Made by a program: the position numbers and the translations under genes. The notes beneath the pieces were generated by a model that made no database searches, was not told the DNA's origin, and was given only the letters and a program-made list of their open reading frames with translations. DNA of 64,000 nt from Metabacillus kandeliae (GTDB taxonomy: Bacteria > Bacillota > Bacilli > Bacillales > Bacillaceae). The stretch is from positions 1,131,304 through 1,195,303 of the forward strand of contig NZ_JAJOZE010000001.1 in NCBI RefSeq assembly GCF_021166585.1, given 5' to 3'. Positions 18,501-29,549 of this stretch are shown here, piece after piece (within the stretch, counting starts at the first letter, position 1; each line of letters begins with the position of its first letter).

Positions 18501-19871
18501 GAATCTGTCAATGATTTCACCGTCTTTTATTTTCACAGCCGCAAGCTCAATTATGGTGTCATAAACAGCTGATAAACCTGTTGTTTCAACGTCAAATACA
18601 ACATAAACGGCATCAGCAAGATCAATATGCGCATCATTGTACGCAATCGGAACGCCGTCATCCACGAGGTTTGCTTCAATTCCGTATAGGATTTTCACCC
18701 CGTTTTTCTTACCTGCAGAGTAAGCCTCCGGAAAGGACTGGGCTACAGCATGATCCGTGATGGCAATGGCCTGATGGCCCCATTTTTTCGCCTGTGAGAC
18801 AAGATCTGAAACAGATGAAACCGCGTCCATCTGGCTCATTGGCGTGTGCAGATGGAGTTCAACCCGTTTTTCTCCTTCAGGGGCGGTATCCTTTCGTTCT
18901 GCCGGTGTTACCTCATTAATGTCATTGGCAATCATGACAAGGTCCCTGACAAAGGTGTCGTTTTGAATGCTGCCTCTCACCTTCAGCCACATGCCTTTTT
19001 TAATCATCTGCATAATAGCGGCATCTTCTTTGTCTCTTGCAAACATTTTAACAAGTATGGAGCTTGAATAATCTGTAATCTTAAAGGTAAGGAGTGTTCT
19101 TCCGCTTCTAAGCTCTTTCGTTTCCGCAAAAAAGACATACCCTTGAACAGTCGTCCGCCGCTCTTCATCCTCAATTGTCCGAAGCAGCTGAATTTCCTCG
19201 TCAGGTTTAATCGGGTATCCAATCGTAATGGGACCTGTGAATTCAGGGTGTTCTGATGCTTCGCGTTCTTTCTTCTCCATCTCAGTAACGGCTGCCTGCG
19301 CTCTTTCCTTATCTTCCTGCAGCTTCATTTCTGTGAATTTCTGCATTTCTTCCTGAGAGTGGTTTACCTCGGTCTCCAGCTGATATAAAGGAAAGCCGTA
19401 TTGCTGAAGACTGCCCGTAATGAGGCCGGCGTATTTTCTTTTTAAGGACACAGCCTCCGTGTCATTGCGTGTTTTCAGAGTCAGCTTTATTCCCTGAAGG
19501 GCAGGAAGCTGATCATGCAGCAGCGAAAGCATTGGGGGTGATATTCCTTCAAGCTCCTGCAAGCAGAACGTCCAATAATCCTGAAGCAGCTTTTCACCTG
19601 CTTCCTGGGCATTTTTCGCGCTGATTGAATAATTGACATTTGCTATGTGGGAAAAAGCCTTAGTAAGCCTTCCGTGAAAAAGCTGAAAAACATCAAATGG
19701 AAGGATATTATCAAGTGTAAAGTCAAAATGCCACTTTCTCTCATGCTTGTGCACGGTCAGCTTTGTAATGGCTCCATGCTGGAAGTGGCCCGCAACTTGA
19801 TCATCTGTTAATTGCAGCTGCTGCAGAAGGAGCTGAAACCGTTCGATTTGCCCCAGCAGTTTATCTTCCAT
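15552..19871 (-). CDS. polC: DNA polymerase III alpha subunit, PolC type
   Basis: The replicative polymerase of low-GC Gram-positives. In 1439 aa: N-terminal domain (1 to about 225), OB fold (about 230-320), PHP domain ([15 protein letters not shown] and TDHA), an inserted DEDDh proofreading exonuclease (about 420-585, [20 protein letters not shown]), a PHP remainder, a zinc-binding CPHC...CPEC segment, the palm with [12 protein letters not shown] near 965, fingers, and a C-terminal clamp-binding QLSLF. The start at 19871 follows GAAAGGAG; an upstream in-frame start lacks family support. Length fits B. subtilis PolC. Confidence 0.98.
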   Translation of the reverse strand: MEDKLLGQIERFQLLLQQLQLTDDQVAGHFQHGAITKLTVHKHERKWHFDFTLDNILPFDVFQLFHGRLTKAFSHIANVNYSISAKNAQEAGEKLLQDYWTFCLQELEGISPPMLSLLHDQLPALQGIKLTLKTRNDTEAVSLKRKYAGLITGSLQQYGFPLYQLETEVNHSQEEMQKFTEMKLQEDKERAQAAVTEMEKKEREASEHPEFTGPITIGYPIKPDEEIQLLRTIEDEERRTTVQGYVFFAETKELRSGRTLLTFKITDYSSSILVKMFARDKEDAAIMQMIKKGMWLKVRGSIQNDTFVRDLVMIANDINEVTPAERKDTAPEGEKRVELHLHTPMSQMDAVSSVSDLVSQAKKWGHQAIAITDHAVAQSFPEAYSAGKKNGVKILYGIEANLVDDGVPIAYNDAHIDLADAVYVVFDVETTGLSAVYDTIIELAAVKIKDGEIIDRFESFANPHHPLSATTINLTGITDDMVRDAPEVKEVLQDFKNWIGNDILVAHNASFDMGFLNDGYKNLLQEPKAANPVIDTLELGRFLYPELKNHRLNTLCKKFDIELTQHHRAIYDAEATGYLMIKMLKDAAEKGILLHDQLNDNMGKGNAFQRSRPFHATLLAKTEEGLKNLFKLISLSHINYFYRVPRIPRSVLKKYRAGLLVGSGCEKGEVFEGMMQKSPEETEEIASFYDYIEVQPPAVYKHLISQEYIRDEEALREIISNIVKAGEKLGIPVAATGNVHYLNPNDKIYRKILVSSQGGANPLNRHELPDVHFRTTNEMLDCFHFLGEEKAKEIVIENTQHIAGLIDEIKPIKDALYTPKIEGADDEVRELSYSMARRIYGDELPEIVEARLEKELKSIIGHGFAVIYLISHKLVKKSLDDGYLVGSRGSVGSSLVATMTEITEVNPLAPHYVCPHCKHSEFFNDGSVGSGFDLPDKDCPECGAVYRKDGHDIPFETFLGFKGDKVPDIDLNFSGEYQPRAHNYTKALFGEDNVFRAGTIGTVAEKTAYGYVKGYAGDNNLTMRGAEVDRLVQGCTGVKRTTGQHPGGIIVVPDYMDIYDFSPIQFPADAAGSEWKTTHFDFHSIHDNLLKLDILGHDDPTVIRMLQDLSGIDPKTIPTDDPEVMKIFSGTESLGVTEDQILCKTGTLGIPEFGTRFVRQMLEDTKPTTFSELVQISGLSHGTDVWLGNAQELIHNNTCTLSEVIGCRDDIMVYLIYQGLEPSFAFKIMESVRKGKGLTPEMEEEMKKNNVPGWYINSCLKIKYMFPKAHAAAYVLMAVRIAYFKVHHALLYYAAYFTVRADDFDIETQVKGSLAIKAKIEEINSKGLDASPKEKSLLTVMELALEMCERGYSFQKIDLYKSSASEFIIEGDTLIPPFNSIPGLGTNAAINIVKARQDGEFLSKEDLQQRGKVSKTILEYLDKQGCLEALPDQNQLSLF

Positions 19872-19903
19872 GCAGAATCGCTCCTTTCTTTTCAAAATGG
19901 AAG

Positions 19904-19940
19904 AGACTGACCCAAACAGTTCCTGGGCCAGCCCCTTTTT
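19904..19940 (+). terminator. Plus-strand oriented terminator between proS and polC
   Basis: GACTGACCCA (19905-19914) pairs with TGGGCCAGCC (about 19924-19933; one T-G type pair), followed on the plus strand by CCCTTTTTT. The minus strand has no comparable T run after the stem. It therefore looks like a block to antisense transcription, or a leader hairpin for polC. Confidence 0.5.
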
Positions 19941-20021
19941 TCATTCAATGTTTACTTTATCTTACCATGTATCATTTTACAGCATCTATAAATTACTATT
20001 GGCTGTGTTCGCAAAATTTTC

Positions 20022-21722
20022 TTATTTCAGCAGGCTGCCAAGCAGGCCGGAAAGCTCGTCCTTGTGAACTTCATGGGACTCGCCGTTTTTCCGGACTTTT
20101 ACTTCAACATACCCCTCAGATGCCCTTTTGCCGACCGTTATTCTTACTGGAAGACCAATCAGATCAGAATCAGCAAATTTAACTCCTGCCCGTTCTGCTC
20201 TGTCATCATAAAGAACTTCATAACCTTGCTGCTTCAGCTCTTTATATAATGTATCTGAAAGAGAAACCTGTTCTTCTGTTTTGACATTCACAGGAATTAA
20301 ATGCACATGGAACGGTGTAACAGACAGCGGCCATACCAGACCTTTTTCATCACTGTGCTGTTCTGCAATGGATGCCAGTGTACGGGAAACACCGATTCCG
20401 TAGCAGCCCATAATTAAAGGCTGTGTTCGGCCGTTTTCATCAAGGAATACAGCATTCATATCAACGGAATATCTTGTACCAAGCTTGAAGATATGACCGA
20501 CTTCAATTCCTCTTGCGAACTTGATGCGGCCTTGTCCGTCCGGAGAGGCATCCCCTTCCTGGATAAACCTGAGGTCGGTATATTCAATGCCTTTAATATC
20601 CCGTTCCGGATTCACGTTCACAAAATGGAAGTCCTGCTCGTTCGCCCCTGCAATGCCGTTTTCAATATACTTCACAGAATAATCACTGATTATTTTTAAA
20701 TCAGCCGGTGCGCTGACTGGTCCGACAAATCCGACTTTGCAGCCCATCACACTTTCTGTTTCTTCAGGTGTAGCAAGCTCAACTGTTCGTGCTTCCAGAT
20801 AGTTTTTCACCTTAATATCATTAATGTCAAAATCGCCTCTGACCAGTGCAAGCACATAATCGTCATCTGCTTTGAAGAGCAGGGATTTTATGCACTTCTC
20901 TTTTGAAGCATCAAAAAATGCGGCAATCTCTTCAATTGTCTTCTGATCAGGCGTTTCTGTTTTTTCAAGCTCTTTTGGCGCTTCATTCCCTGCAGCGTAC
21001 TCGCTTGGAGCGGGAGCCATTTCAATATTGGCGGCATATTTGGAGGTATCAGAGTATGCAATCGTATCTTCGCCGACTTCGGAAAGAACCATAAATTCGT
21101 GTGTGTCTTTTCCTCCCATAGCTCCTGAATCCGCTATAACGGCTCTGAAATCAAGACCGCAGCGTTCAAATATTCTGCTGTAGGCTTCAAACATTTTATC
21201 ATAGCCTTCATCAAGACTTTCCTGTGAGGAGTGGAAAGAATAGGCGTCTTTCATAATAAATTCCCGGCCTCTAAGGAGACCGAATCGCGGGCGTTTCTCA
21301 TCCCTAAACTTTGATTGAATTTGATAAAGTGCCAAAGGAAGTCTCTTGTAAGACTTTACTTCATCCCGAAGCAGGCTTGTAATCACTTCTTCATGTGTTG
21401 CTCCAAGGGCAAATTCTCTATTGTGCCTGTCGCGCAGGCGCATTAATTCTGGTCCATAGGAAAACCAGCGGCCGGATTCCTGCCACAGCTCAGACTGCTG
21501 AAGGGCCGGCATCAGCAGTTCTGCTGCGCCTGCATTTTCCATTTCCTCGCGAATAATATTCTGGATTTTTTGAAGAATTTTAGCAGCAAGAGGCATATAG
21601 CTGTAAATGCCGCTTGTATTCTGGCGGATATAGCCTGCCCTTAGCAGCAGCTGATGGCTCTTGACTTCTGCATCTGCCGGCACTTCTCTTAGAGTTGGAA
21701 TAAACGTCATACTTTGTTTCAT
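20022..21722 (-). CDS. proS: Prolyl-tRNA synthetase, bacterial type
   Basis: A class II synthetase that charges tRNA-Pro. In 566 aa it has motif 1 with [16 protein letters not shown], motif 2 with [22 protein letters not shown], the bacterial editing insertion (about 220-400) and motif 3 with [14 protein letters not shown], then the anticodon-binding domain. The start at 21722 (MKQSMTF) follows GAGGTG; a GTG three codons earlier overlaps the ribosome binding site. It lies between rasP and polC. Confidence 0.97.
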   Translation of the reverse strand: MKQSMTFIPTLREVPADAEVKSHQLLLRAGYIRQNTSGIYSYMPLAAKILQKIQNIIREEMENAGAAELLMPALQQSELWQESGRWFSYGPELMRLRDRHNREFALGATHEEVITSLLRDEVKSYKRLPLALYQIQSKFRDEKRPRFGLLRGREFIMKDAYSFHSSQESLDEGYDKMFEAYSRIFERCGLDFRAVIADSGAMGGKDTHEFMVLSEVGEDTIAYSDTSKYAANIEMAPAPSEYAAGNEAPKELEKTETPDQKTIEEIAAFFDASKEKCIKSLLFKADDDYVLALVRGDFDINDIKVKNYLEARTVELATPEETESVMGCKVGFVGPVSAPADLKIISDYSVKYIENGIAGANEQDFHFVNVNPERDIKGIEYTDLRFIQEGDASPDGQGRIKFARGIEVGHIFKLGTRYSVDMNAVFLDENGRTQPLIMGCYGIGVSRTLASIAEQHSDEKGLVWPLSVTPFHVHLIPVNVKTEEQVSLSDTLYKELKQQGYEVLYDDRAERAGVKFADSDLIGLPVRITVGKRASEGYVEVKVRKNGESHEVHKDELSGLLGSLLK

Positions 21723-21800
21723 GTCAAGCACCTCATTAATCTATTTCTCTGTATTTTAACAGCCATGCTGCTTCCTTTTTCCATTGTATCAATATTTGCG

Positions 21801-21829
21801 AAAACAGCCATATAAAATATGGCTGTTTT
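21801..21829 (-). terminator. Bidirectional intrinsic terminator after rasP
   Basis: A perfect 12-bp stem, AAAACAGCCATA (21801-21812) with TATGGCTGTTTT (21818-21829) and a 5-base loop, 15 bases after the rasP stop. Confidence 0.85.
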
Positions 21830-21844
21830 GACGCTTTTGTCCCT

Positions 21845-23107
21845 CTACTGAAGGAAAAGGCGCTGAATATCGTTCCATGTGACAACCAGCATCAGAAGCA
21901 TTAATAGAGCAAACCCGATAAAATGGACCATTCCTTCTTTTTGTCTGTCAATCGGCTTTCCGCGTACTGCTTCCACTAGGAAAAACAGCAGGCGTCCGCC
22001 GTCAAGTGCCGGCAGCGGAAGGAGGTTGACAATCCCAAGGTTGATGCTGAGCATCGCTGCCCATCTGAACAGATTCTCTATCCCTGACTGTGCTACTTTA
22101 TCTGTTGCATCATAAATCCCAACAGGACCTGAAAGCATTTTGATCGAAAATTGGCCTGTTATTAATTTCCCGAGCCCTAAAATGATCTCTTTCGTTACGT
22201 TGTATGTTTCGCTTGCGCCGTATTTTACCGCTGAAACAAAGCCCTTTTCAACAGGTGTATAGGCACCGATTCTGCCGATAGTCTGCCCTCCGGCTGAGAA
22301 TTTTTCAGGTACAACCTTTACTGAAAGATCTTCGCCCTTCCGGTTCACTTGAAAATTCAGCTCTTTTTCAGGATTGGCTCTGATGATTTCAACAACGTCC
22401 CGCCAGCTGGAAACTGATTTTCCATTGATGGACTCAATCGTGTCGCCTTCCTTAAGGCCTGAGCTCATGGCTGTACCATCCTTGGTCAGCTCGCCAAGTT
22501 TCGGCAAATCTACCGGAGCTCCTTGAAAAAGGCCGAGGAATAAGAGAATGACAAAGGCAAGCAAGAAATTCATGAAAGGGCCGGCAAAGATAGCCGCAGC
22601 TCTTTGTCCGAGTGTCTTTGAAGCAAATTGTCTGCTGTAAGGCGCAATCTGCACTTCCTGGCCATCGGTGATAAAGAAGGACTGCTCACTGACTTCAAAT
22701 CGCTTAAGTCCTTCTTCGCTCCCCTCTTCATAGCCTGTTATATACATGCCATGCTCTAAATCAGCTTTTTCCACTTCAATGATTCTTGCCTGCGGATATT
22801 TTTCTTTATTATTAGTGATAATCTTTTCAACTTTTCCGTCTTTTCCTTCAAGGAGCCCAACATGATAGCCAGGCTTGACCTCTATCATTTCAGGATCCTC
22901 GCCTGCCATGCGGACGAATCCCCCAATTGGCAGAAGACGGATCGTATAGACCGTTTCATTTCGCTTAAAGGAAAGAATTTTCGGTCCGAACCCGATCGCA
23001 AACTCCCGGCATAGTATTCCGGCCCTTTTTGCCAGCATTAGATGGCCTAGTTCGTGAAAAAAAACGAGGGCACCGAAGATTAATACAAATGCGATCACAG
23101 TGTTCAC
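21845..23107 (-). CDS. rasP: Site-2 zinc metalloprotease RasP/RseP
   Basis: An intramembrane protease that cleaves anti-sigma factors and other membrane substrates after site-1 cleavage (in B. subtilis, RsiW and FtsL among them). The 420 aa have HELGH at 18-22 in the first transmembrane segment, a PDZ domain around 205-290, and the second metal site LDGG (residues about 362-365) in a C-terminal membrane segment. It starts with GTG at 23107 behind AAAGGTGG. It follows dxr by 15 bases and ends at a strong hairpin, so it closes the uppS-cdsA-dxr-rasP group. Confidence 0.97.
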   Translation of the reverse strand: MNTVIAFVLIFGALVFFHELGHLMLAKRAGILCREFAIGFGPKILSFKRNETVYTIRLLPIGGFVRMAGEDPEMIEVKPGYHVGLLEGKDGKVEKIITNNKEKYPQARIIEVEKADLEHGMYITGYEEGSEEGLKRFEVSEQSFFITDGQEVQIAPYSRQFASKTLGQRAAAIFAGPFMNFLLAFVILLFLGLFQGAPVDLPKLGELTKDGTAMSSGLKEGDTIESINGKSVSSWRDVVEIIRANPEKELNFQVNRKGEDLSVKVVPEKFSAGGQTIGRIGAYTPVEKGFVSAVKYGASETYNVTKEIILGLGKLITGQFSIKMLSGPVGIYDATDKVAQSGIENLFRWAAMLSINLGIVNLLPLPALDGGRLLFFLVEAVRGKPIDRQKEGMVHFIGFALLMLLMLVVTWNDIQRLFLQ

Positions 23108-23122
23108 TGGGCACTACCACCT

Positions 23123-24274
23123 TTATTTTAATAATGACCTAACGTAACGGCGCGTTTCAGCATCCGTCAGCTGTATGGTTTCAAGGTCAGGGTTTTTTTG
23201 AACCTCATGATTCAGAAGCGCCCGCTCAATAAGTTCTTCAATCTCCAGGAAGGTGATTTCCCCGCTGAGAAATGATGCTGCCGCCACCTCGTTCGCTGCA
23301 TTCAGGACAGCAGGCATGGTTCCCCCTATTTTACCTGATTCATAAGCGAATTGTAAGCACCTGTACCGGCTGAAATCAGCCTTAGCAAAATGCAGCTGCC
23401 CGTAATCCCAAAGGTTCAGTCTTTCTGTTGACTTAAGCGGCATTCGTTCCGGGTAGGTCAGGGCATATTGGATCGGCACTTTCATATCCGGTGTGCCAAG
23501 CTGCGCTTTGACACTGCCGTCGTGAAATTCAACCATTGAGTGTATGATGCTTTCTCTGTGCAGGAGCACATCAATCTCTTCGTATGGAATGCCAAACAGC
23601 CAATGAGCTTCAATGACTTCAAGCCCCTTATTCATCATGGTTGCTGAATCAATCGTGATCTTGGCTCCCATGGACCAGTTCGGATGCTTCAGTGCATCTT
23701 CTACAGATACATCTTTCAGTTCCTCACGTGCCCTGTCGCGGAAGCTTCCCCCTGAAGCAGTAACAATCAGCCTTGAAATGGAGGCTGGATCTTCTCCCTG
23801 CAGGCACTGATAGATGGCAGAATGTTCACTGTCTACAGGAAGAAGAACAGCATTGTATTTTTTTGCATGCTCTGTCACGAGGTGGCCTGCTGTAACCAGC
23901 GTCTCCTTATTCGCGATGGCAATGGTTCTGCCGAGTTCAATCGCTTTTAATGTCGGAAGAAGACCAACACTGCCAAGGAGGGCATTTACAACAATATCCG
24001 CTTCACCGTGAACAGCCGCTTCTATGTTTCCTTCATCACCATGTGCAAAGGATATGCCGCTTCCAGCAAACTCTGATAGCAGCTTTTCATAAATATCTCT
24101 GTCTCTTACTGATACGAACTTCGGATGGAATTTTTTAATGGCGGGTATCCCTGCATCAAGGTTACTGCCGAATGTCATAGCTGATAGTTCAAATTCTTCC
24201 GGATGTTCTGCAATAACTTCAAGCGTCTGGATACCGATTGACCCAGTTGCACCTAATAAACTGATTTTTTTCAT
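23123..24274 (-). CDS. dxr: 1-deoxy-D-xylulose 5-phosphate reductoisomerase
   Basis: Makes 2-C-methyl-D-erythritol 4-phosphate, the committed step of the non-mevalonate isoprenoid pathway. The 383 aa have the NADPH motif GATGSIG (8-14), the metal and substrate residues in [13 protein letters not shown], and the flexible-loop segment with [10 protein letters not shown]. The start at 24274 follows GGAGAG; a TTG five codons earlier was rejected. It lies between cdsA and rasP, in the cluster that supplies undecaprenyl and CDP-lipid precursors. Confidence 0.98.
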   Translation of the reverse strand: MKKISLLGATGSIGIQTLEVIAEHPEEFELSAMTFGSNLDAGIPAIKKFHPKFVSVRDRDIYEKLLSEFAGSGISFAHGDEGNIEAAVHGEADIVVNALLGSVGLLPTLKAIELGRTIAIANKETLVTAGHLVTEHAKKYNAVLLPVDSEHSAIYQCLQGEDPASISRLIVTASGGSFRDRAREELKDVSVEDALKHPNWSMGAKITIDSATMMNKGLEVIEAHWLFGIPYEEIDVLLHRESIIHSMVEFHDGSVKAQLGTPDMKVPIQYALTYPERMPLKSTERLNLWDYGQLHFAKADFSRYRCLQFAYESGKIGGTMPAVLNAANEVAAASFLSGEITFLEIEELIERALLNHEVQKNPDLETIQLTDAETRRYVRSLLK

Positions 24275-24356
24275 TTTTTCACTCTCCAAAACTGAGCCGC
24301 AAAATGATCTTTCATAGGCTGATTATTTTTAATAAGTGCATCCCAGCACCTCTGCT

Positions 24357-25148
24357 TTATTGGATCATAAAGAGAAAATGCAGAAAGGGCAGTACAAATA
24401 ACAGGCTGTCAAAGCGGTCAAGAATACCTCCGTGGCCTGGCAGAATGCTGCCGGAATCTTTCACATTGTACTGCCTTTTTAAAGCAGACTCGACTAAGTC
24501 CCCGAGCTGGCCGCATACTGAAAGAACAATGGTGAACAGCCCAATTTTTATGTAAGAATCCGCAATCCCTGTCACAGCCTGAAAAATCACGGCTGCCGCA
24601 ATCGCTGCAGCAATCCCCCCAAAAAACCCTTCAACCGTTTTATTCGGGCTTATTTCCGGCCAGAGCTTTCGCCTGCCCAATGCTTTACCTATAAAATAGG
24701 CACCGCTGTCAGTAGTCCAAACAACAATCAGGCCGTATATTAAGTACTCCAGGCCAAGCTTTCTAGTTTCAATGAAATAATAAAACCCAATGCCGATATA
24801 AAAGATTGCAAGCATTGCAAAACCAGCATCATCAAAGGAAAACCGGTTTTTTGTTACGACTGTATAGCTTAAGAGCAATAAAACAGCAAATAGAGAAAAC
24901 TCTATTTTCGTTACAGTCAGATTGTTTAAAACCATAATATGAGAAGATGGGATAAGCAATACCCACATTAAAAATAAACCGACCACACCAGGGAAACTGG
25001 TAATATGGATTTTCCTCATAATAAACAGCTCGTAAAGGGCAATGGAGCTTAACAGATATATAAATACTGTAAACGGAATATTGCCGAATATGACGAAGGG
25101 TAAAAATAAGGATGCTGCTATGACTGCTGTAACTATCCGTTTAACCAT
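24357..25148 (-). CDS. cdsA: Phosphatidate cytidylyltransferase
   Basis: Makes CDP-diacylglycerol from phosphatidic acid and CTP for phospholipid synthesis. This 263-aa, very hydrophobic membrane protein has about eight transmembrane segments. The family signature is intact near the C-terminus: ESALKRQYNVKDSGSILPGH followed by GGILDRFD. The ATG at 25148 follows GAAGGTG and lies 16 bases after the uppS stop. The ending FLFMIQ is short, as in related enzymes. Confidence 0.97.
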   Translation of the reverse strand: MVKRIVTAVIAASLFLPFVIFGNIPFTVFIYLLSSIALYELFIMRKIHITSFPGVVGLFLMWVLLIPSSHIMVLNNLTVTKIEFSLFAVLLLLSYTVVTKNRFSFDDAGFAMLAIFYIGIGFYYFIETRKLGLEYLIYGLIVVWTTDSGAYFIGKALGRRKLWPEISPNKTVEGFFGGIAAAIAAAVIFQAVTGIADSYIKIGLFTIVLSVCGQLGDLVESALKRQYNVKDSGSILPGHGGILDRFDSLLFVLPFLHFLFMIQ

Positions 25149-25164
25149 CTCGCGTCATCACCTT

Positions 25165-25944
25165 CTATACTCCACCGAATCTTCTGCCTCTCTGCTGGAA
25201 GTCTGCTATGGCCTGCAAGAAGTCTTCTTCTTTAAAATCTGGCCAGAGAACTTCTGTAAACCAAAGTTCTGTATAAGCAAGCTGCCATAGCATGAAATTG
25301 CTTAATCGGATTTCTCCGCTTGTCCTGATTAAGAGATCCGGATCCTGAAGTTCATTTGTCATTAAATAATCTGAGAGAAGGCTTTCATCAATTTGTTCGA
25401 TGTGAAGCTTCTGATTTTTCGCATCGTCCGCAATTTTTTTGACCGCCTCGATGATCTCTGTTCTGCTTCCGTAATTTAAAGCAAAATTTAATATTAAACC
25501 GGTATTTCCTGATGTTTCCCTTATCGCTCTATCAACAGCTGTCAGCGTGTGCCCCGGCAGCTTGTCTTTATCACCCATAACTCTGACCCTAACATTTTCC
25601 TGAATCAATTCAGGAAGATAAGTGGCCAGAAATTCTTCCGGAAGCTTCATTAAAAAATCGACTTCTATTTTTGGGCGTTTCCAGTTTTCCGTGGAAAACG
25701 CATAAAGAGTAAGAGCGTCGAGACCGAGCTCGCTCGCAAGCTTTGTTATTTTCCGGACCACCTTCATTCCCTCATGGTGACCTGCTATTCTAGGGAGCGC
25801 TCTCTTATTCGCCCATCTTCCGTTTCCATCCATAATGATGGCCACGTGTGAGGGCATTGTGCCGCTTAAAATATCAGATCGTGAGAAATCAGCTCCGACT
25901 GCCGTTTTTTTTGAGACCTTAGTTCTTTTTAAAAAGTTGAGCAT
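25165..25944 (-). CDS. uppS: Undecaprenyl pyrophosphate synthase (cis-prenyltransferase)
   Basis: Condenses isopentenyl diphosphate onto farnesyl diphosphate to form the C55 carrier for peptidoglycan and teichoic acid synthesis. The 259 aa include IIMDGNGRWA (36-45, catalytic Asp39), HHEGM, YAFSTENWKRP and RTSGEIRLSNF. The start at 25944 has GGAGG at the right distance. The frame stays open 24 codons upstream through the leader, but no relative has that extension. Confidence 0.98.
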   Translation of the reverse strand: MLNFLKRTKVSKKTAVGADFSRSDILSGTMPSHVAIIMDGNGRWANKRALPRIAGHHEGMKVVRKITKLASELGLDALTLYAFSTENWKRPKIEVDFLMKLPEEFLATYLPELIQENVRVRVMGDKDKLPGHTLTAVDRAIRETSGNTGLILNFALNYGSRTEIIEAVKKIADDAKNQKLHIEQIDESLLSDYLMTNELQDPDLLIRTSGEIRLSNFMLWQLAYTELWFTEVLWPDFKEEDFLQAIADFQQRGRRFGGV

Positions 25945-26014
25945 GAGATTCCTCCATAACCCAGAAGCTATCGAACAAATTCCGCCCTTCGATAACTGTG
26001 TTAACATTATTAAC

Positions 26015-26043
26015 AAAAAAACCCCCTGTAAACATTAGAGGGT
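26015..26043 (-). terminator. Intrinsic terminator after frr
   Basis: On the minus strand ACCCTCT pairs with AGGGGGT (one T-G pair) across a 9-base loop, followed by TTTTTTT. It separates pyrH-frr from uppS. Confidence 0.85.
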
Positions 26044-26053
26044 CTTTTGCACA

Positions 26054-26072
26054 ATTCTATTGTACATAGAAT
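26054..26072. repeat. 19-bp palindrome in the frr-uppS gap
   Basis: ATTCTAT (26054-26060), a 5-base centre, ATAGAAT (26066-26072): a perfect 7-bp inverted repeat. It starts 4 bases after the frr stop and precedes the terminator. It could be a protein-binding site or an AT-rich RNA stem; nothing more can be read from it. Confidence 0.5.
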
Positions 26073-26076
26073 TTAA

Positions 26077-26634
26077 TTAAACTTCCATGATTTCTTTTTC
26101 TTTCTCTTTTGAAACTTTATCAATATTCTCGATATATTCGTCCGTCAGCTTTTGTACTTTCTCTGACTGGCCGCGCAATTCATCTTCCGTAATTTCGCCA
26201 TTCTTTTCAGCTTTTTTCAAATCATCGTTGCCGTCGCGGCGGATATTGCGGATCGCTACTTTCGCTTCTTCACCATATTTTTTCACAAGCTTTACAAGGT
26301 CGCGCCTTCTTTCCTCAGTTAATGCAGGAATGCTGATGCGGATAATGGAACCGTCATTAGAAGGTGTAAGACCAAGATCAGCTTTTTGGATGGCTTTTTC
26401 AATATCACCGAGAGCTGACTTGTCATAAGGCTGAATAACAAGCATGCGTGCTTCAGGAACATTGATGGATGCCAATTGATTAACAGGAGTCGGTGCACCG
26501 TAATAATCCACTGTCACTTTATCAAGCAGTGAAGCACTTGCTCTTCCTGCTCTTACTGTTGCAAGCTCGCGCTGATAGGATGAAACAGCTTTTTCCATGC
26601 GGTCTTTTGTTTCGTTCAGAATTTGATTTGACAT
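26077..26634 (-). CDS. frr: Ribosome recycling factor
   Basis: Splits post-termination ribosomes together with EF-G. At 185 aa it has the normal two-domain tRNA-like shape: a three-helix bundle with [20 protein letters not shown] (23-42) and [20 protein letters not shown], and a small beta/alpha domain with [18 protein letters not shown]. It lies 2 bases after pyrH and is followed by a strong terminator, so it is the last gene of its unit. Confidence 0.98.
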   Translation of the reverse strand: MSNQILNETKDRMEKAVSSYQRELATVRAGRASASLLDKVTVDYYGAPTPVNQLASINVPEARMLVIQPYDKSALGDIEKAIQKADLGLTPSNDGSIIRISIPALTEERRRDLVKLVKKYGEEAKVAIRNIRRDGNDDLKKAEKNGEITEDELRGQSEKVQKLTDEYIENIDKVSKEKEKEIMEV

Positions 26635-26636
26635 GA

Positions 26637-27359
26637 TTATTTCCCCCTTACAATTGTTCCGATGTTGTCGCCCAGTACTGCGCGCTTAATGTTTCCTTCT
26701 TCCATAATAGAGAAGACGATGAGCGGAATGTCGTTATCCATGCACAAAGAAGATGCTGTGGAGTCCATTACAGCCAGCCCTTCCTTCAGAACATCCAAAT
26801 AGGAAAGCTGCTCATATTTCACAGCGTTTGCATCAACGGCCGGATCTGCACTATAGACGCCGTCCACGTTGTTTTTGGCCATTAAGATGACATCTGCCTC
26901 AATTTCCGCAGCCCTTAATGCTGCCGTTGTATCCGTTGAGAAATAAGGGTTTCCTGTGCCGGCTGCAAAGATCACAACCCGCTTTTTCTCCAGATGGCGA
27001 ATGGCCTTTCTTCTTATGTATGGTTCAGCAACCTGCCTCATTTCAATGGATGTCTGCACACGTGTCTGAACTCCTTGGTTTTCAAGGCTGTCCTGAAGGG
27101 AAAGGGAGTTCATTACTGTTGCAAGCATTCCCATATAGTCAGCCGTTGCACGGTCCATTCCCATTTCGCTTCCTGTTTTGCCGCGCCAAATGTTTCCGCC
27201 GCCGACAACTACTGCAACTTCTACGCCAAGCTCTGCAATTTCCTTCACCTGTTGTGCGACAGACTTAATAACAGATGGGTTAATCCCGAACCCGTTGTCA
27301 CCTGCAAGAGCTTCTCCGCTCAATTTAAGTACAATGCGATTGTATTTCGGCTTGCTCAT
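26637..27359 (-). CDS. pyrH: UMP kinase
   Basis: A hexameric amino acid kinase-fold enzyme that phosphorylates UMP to UDP, activated by GTP and inhibited by UTP in Bacillus. The 240 aa include [17 protein letters not shown] (10-26), [12 protein letters not shown], the [19 protein letters not shown] segment and [11 protein letters not shown]. The start at 27359 follows GGAGG with short spacing; a GTG and an ATG 3-4 codons earlier overlap the binding site. It lies between tsf and frr. Confidence 0.98.
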   Translation of the reverse strand: MSKPKYNRIVLKLSGEALAGDNGFGINPSVIKSVAQQVKEIAELGVEVAVVVGGGNIWRGKTGSEMGMDRATADYMGMLATVMNSLSLQDSLENQGVQTRVQTSIEMRQVAEPYIRRKAIRHLEKKRVVIFAAGTGNPYFSTDTTAALRAAEIEADVILMAKNNVDGVYSADPAVDANAVKYEQLSYLDVLKEGLAVMDSTASSLCMDNDIPLIVFSIMEEGNIKRAVLGDNIGTIVRGK

Positions 27360-27529
27360 AACAACCTCCAAGGTTTTTCCTTTTTTAAAAGACTTTAAAA
27401 TGCGACTGTTGATTTCAGCACGAGGAATCCGCTTTTTCAGTCCTGATCAACAATGCTAAAAATCAGCAGTTTTCTTTAATATAGCCTTCTAAAAAGCTTA
27501 TATTGCAATCAATTTGCCTGTTCATTTCG

Positions 27530-27558
27530 AAAAAAGGGGAACACGGTTCAGTGTTCCC
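27530..27558 (-). terminator. Intrinsic terminator after tsf
   Basis: A perfect 8-bp stem GGGAACAC and GTGTTCCC with a 6-base loop. On the minus strand it is followed by CTTTTTT. Confidence 0.9.
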
Positions 27559-27597
27559 AATTTATGTGCATCATTTATTTATCACGCAGGGGAAAAT

Positions 27598-28479
27598 TTA
27601 TTTTCTAACCTGGTTCATTACTTCTTCAGCGAAGTTATCCTGGCGCTTTTCAATGCCTTCGCCTACGCCGTAGCGTACAAATGCTTTAACAGCTGCACCT
27701 TTAGAAGCAACATATTGTTTAACCTTTTCATCAGGGTTCTTAACGAAAGACTGATCAAGAAGGCAGATGTCTTCAAAGAATTTGCTCAAACGGCCTTCAA
27801 CCATTTTCGCAACGATATTTTCAGGCTTGCCTTCATTCAGAGCCTGCTGAGTCAGCACTTCACGCTCGCGTGCTGTTTCTTCTGCAGAAACTTGATCGCG
27901 GGAGATGTATTTTGGATTAACAGCAGCAATGTGCATAGCAACATCTTTTGCTACAGCTTCATCAGTTGTGCCTTCTACTACAGTCAGAACCGCAATGCGT
28001 CCGCCCATGTGAAGGTAAGCACCAAATGCGCCGTTATCGGATTTTGTCAAAACTTCAAAACGGCGAAGGGTAATTTTCTCACCGATTTTAGCGATTGCTG
28101 TGTTGATGGCATCCTCCACAGAAACACCGTTATCCATTGTAGAAGAAAGTGCTTCTTCAAGGCTTGCAGGCTTCTTCGCAAGAAGATGGTGTGCAAGATT
28201 GTTAAGCAGCTCCTGGAATCCTTCGTTTTTAGCTACAAAGTCAGTTTCTGAGTTCACTTCAAGAATAACTGCTTCGTTACCTTCTGTTTTAATTACAGCA
28301 GAGCCTTCTGCAGCGATTCTGTCCGCTTTTTTCGCAGCTTTTGCAATACCTTTCTCGCGAAGAAAGTCAATTGCTTTCTCCATGTCTCCGCCTGTTTCAG
28401 TTAGGGCCTTTTTGCAATCCATCATACCTGCGCCTGTTTTTTCGCGCAATTCTTTTACCATTTGAGCTGTAACTGCCAT
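27598..28479 (-). CDS. tsf: Translation elongation factor Ts
   Basis: The guanine-nucleotide exchange factor for EF-Tu. The 293 aa have an N-terminal UBA-like domain (1-50, [19 protein letters not shown]), the EF-Tu contact TDFVAKNE (79-86), and two core subdomains. The ATG follows AGGAGG. The gene uses strongly favoured codons, as expected for an abundant protein. It follows rpsB with a terminator hairpin in between, so read-through or partial termination sets its level. Confidence 0.98.
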   Translation of the reverse strand: MAVTAQMVKELREKTGAGMMDCKKALTETGGDMEKAIDFLREKGIAKAAKKADRIAAEGSAVIKTEGNEAVILEVNSETDFVAKNEGFQELLNNLAHHLLAKKPASLEEALSSTMDNGVSVEDAINTAIAKIGEKITLRRFEVLTKSDNGAFGAYLHMGGRIAVLTVVEGTTDEAVAKDVAMHIAAVNPKYISRDQVSAEETAREREVLTQQALNEGKPENIVAKMVEGRLSKFFEDICLLDQSFVKNPDEKVKQYVASKGAAVKAFVRYGVGEGIEKRQDNFAEEVMNQVRK

Positions 28480-28638
28480 TATAATATCCTCCTTTAATAT
28501 GCTGCCTGAACTTCCCTATGTATATAGTACAATTTTTTAGGCTTTTTTTAAAATGGTGCACATTTATTTAATAAGGTTTTGTTAAATTTGCCTGTATGAG
28601 GCTTAGAGGAAAAAACTTTCCCTCTTACCATTGCCTTT

Positions 28639-28679
28639 AAAAAAAGGTGATAAAAGGCTCTCCCCTCTTATCACCTTTT
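28639..28679 (-). terminator. Hairpin terminator between rpsB and tsf
   Basis: On the minus strand AAAAGGTGATAA pairs with TTATCACCTTTT over a 14-base loop, continued by T residues. It starts 4 bases after the rpsB stop. Confidence 0.85.
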
Positions 28680-28682
28680 GCA

Positions 28683-29405
<723 letters not shown>

Positions 29406-29509
29406 CTAGTGGTTTTTTTCTCCTCCGCTCATATCATTTTCAAGCAAAACTGTTGGATCAACAGCACCAATGCTTGAATCTATAAGCGTGTGTATTAACA
29501 CCAACAAGA

Positions 29510-29538
29510 AATATACCATAATTAAATGCCTTAATCAA
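29510..29538 (-). promoter_or_regulatory. SigA-type promoter for rpsB(-tsf)
   Basis: On the minus strand TTGATT (29538-29533), 17 bases, TATATT (29515-29510), with TG one base before the -10 box (TGG). The leader of about 110 bases contains a short CTGTTG/CAACAG hairpin around 29450-29465 followed by TTTTG. Confidence 0.6.
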
Positions 29539-29549
29539 GCACATTCAAG

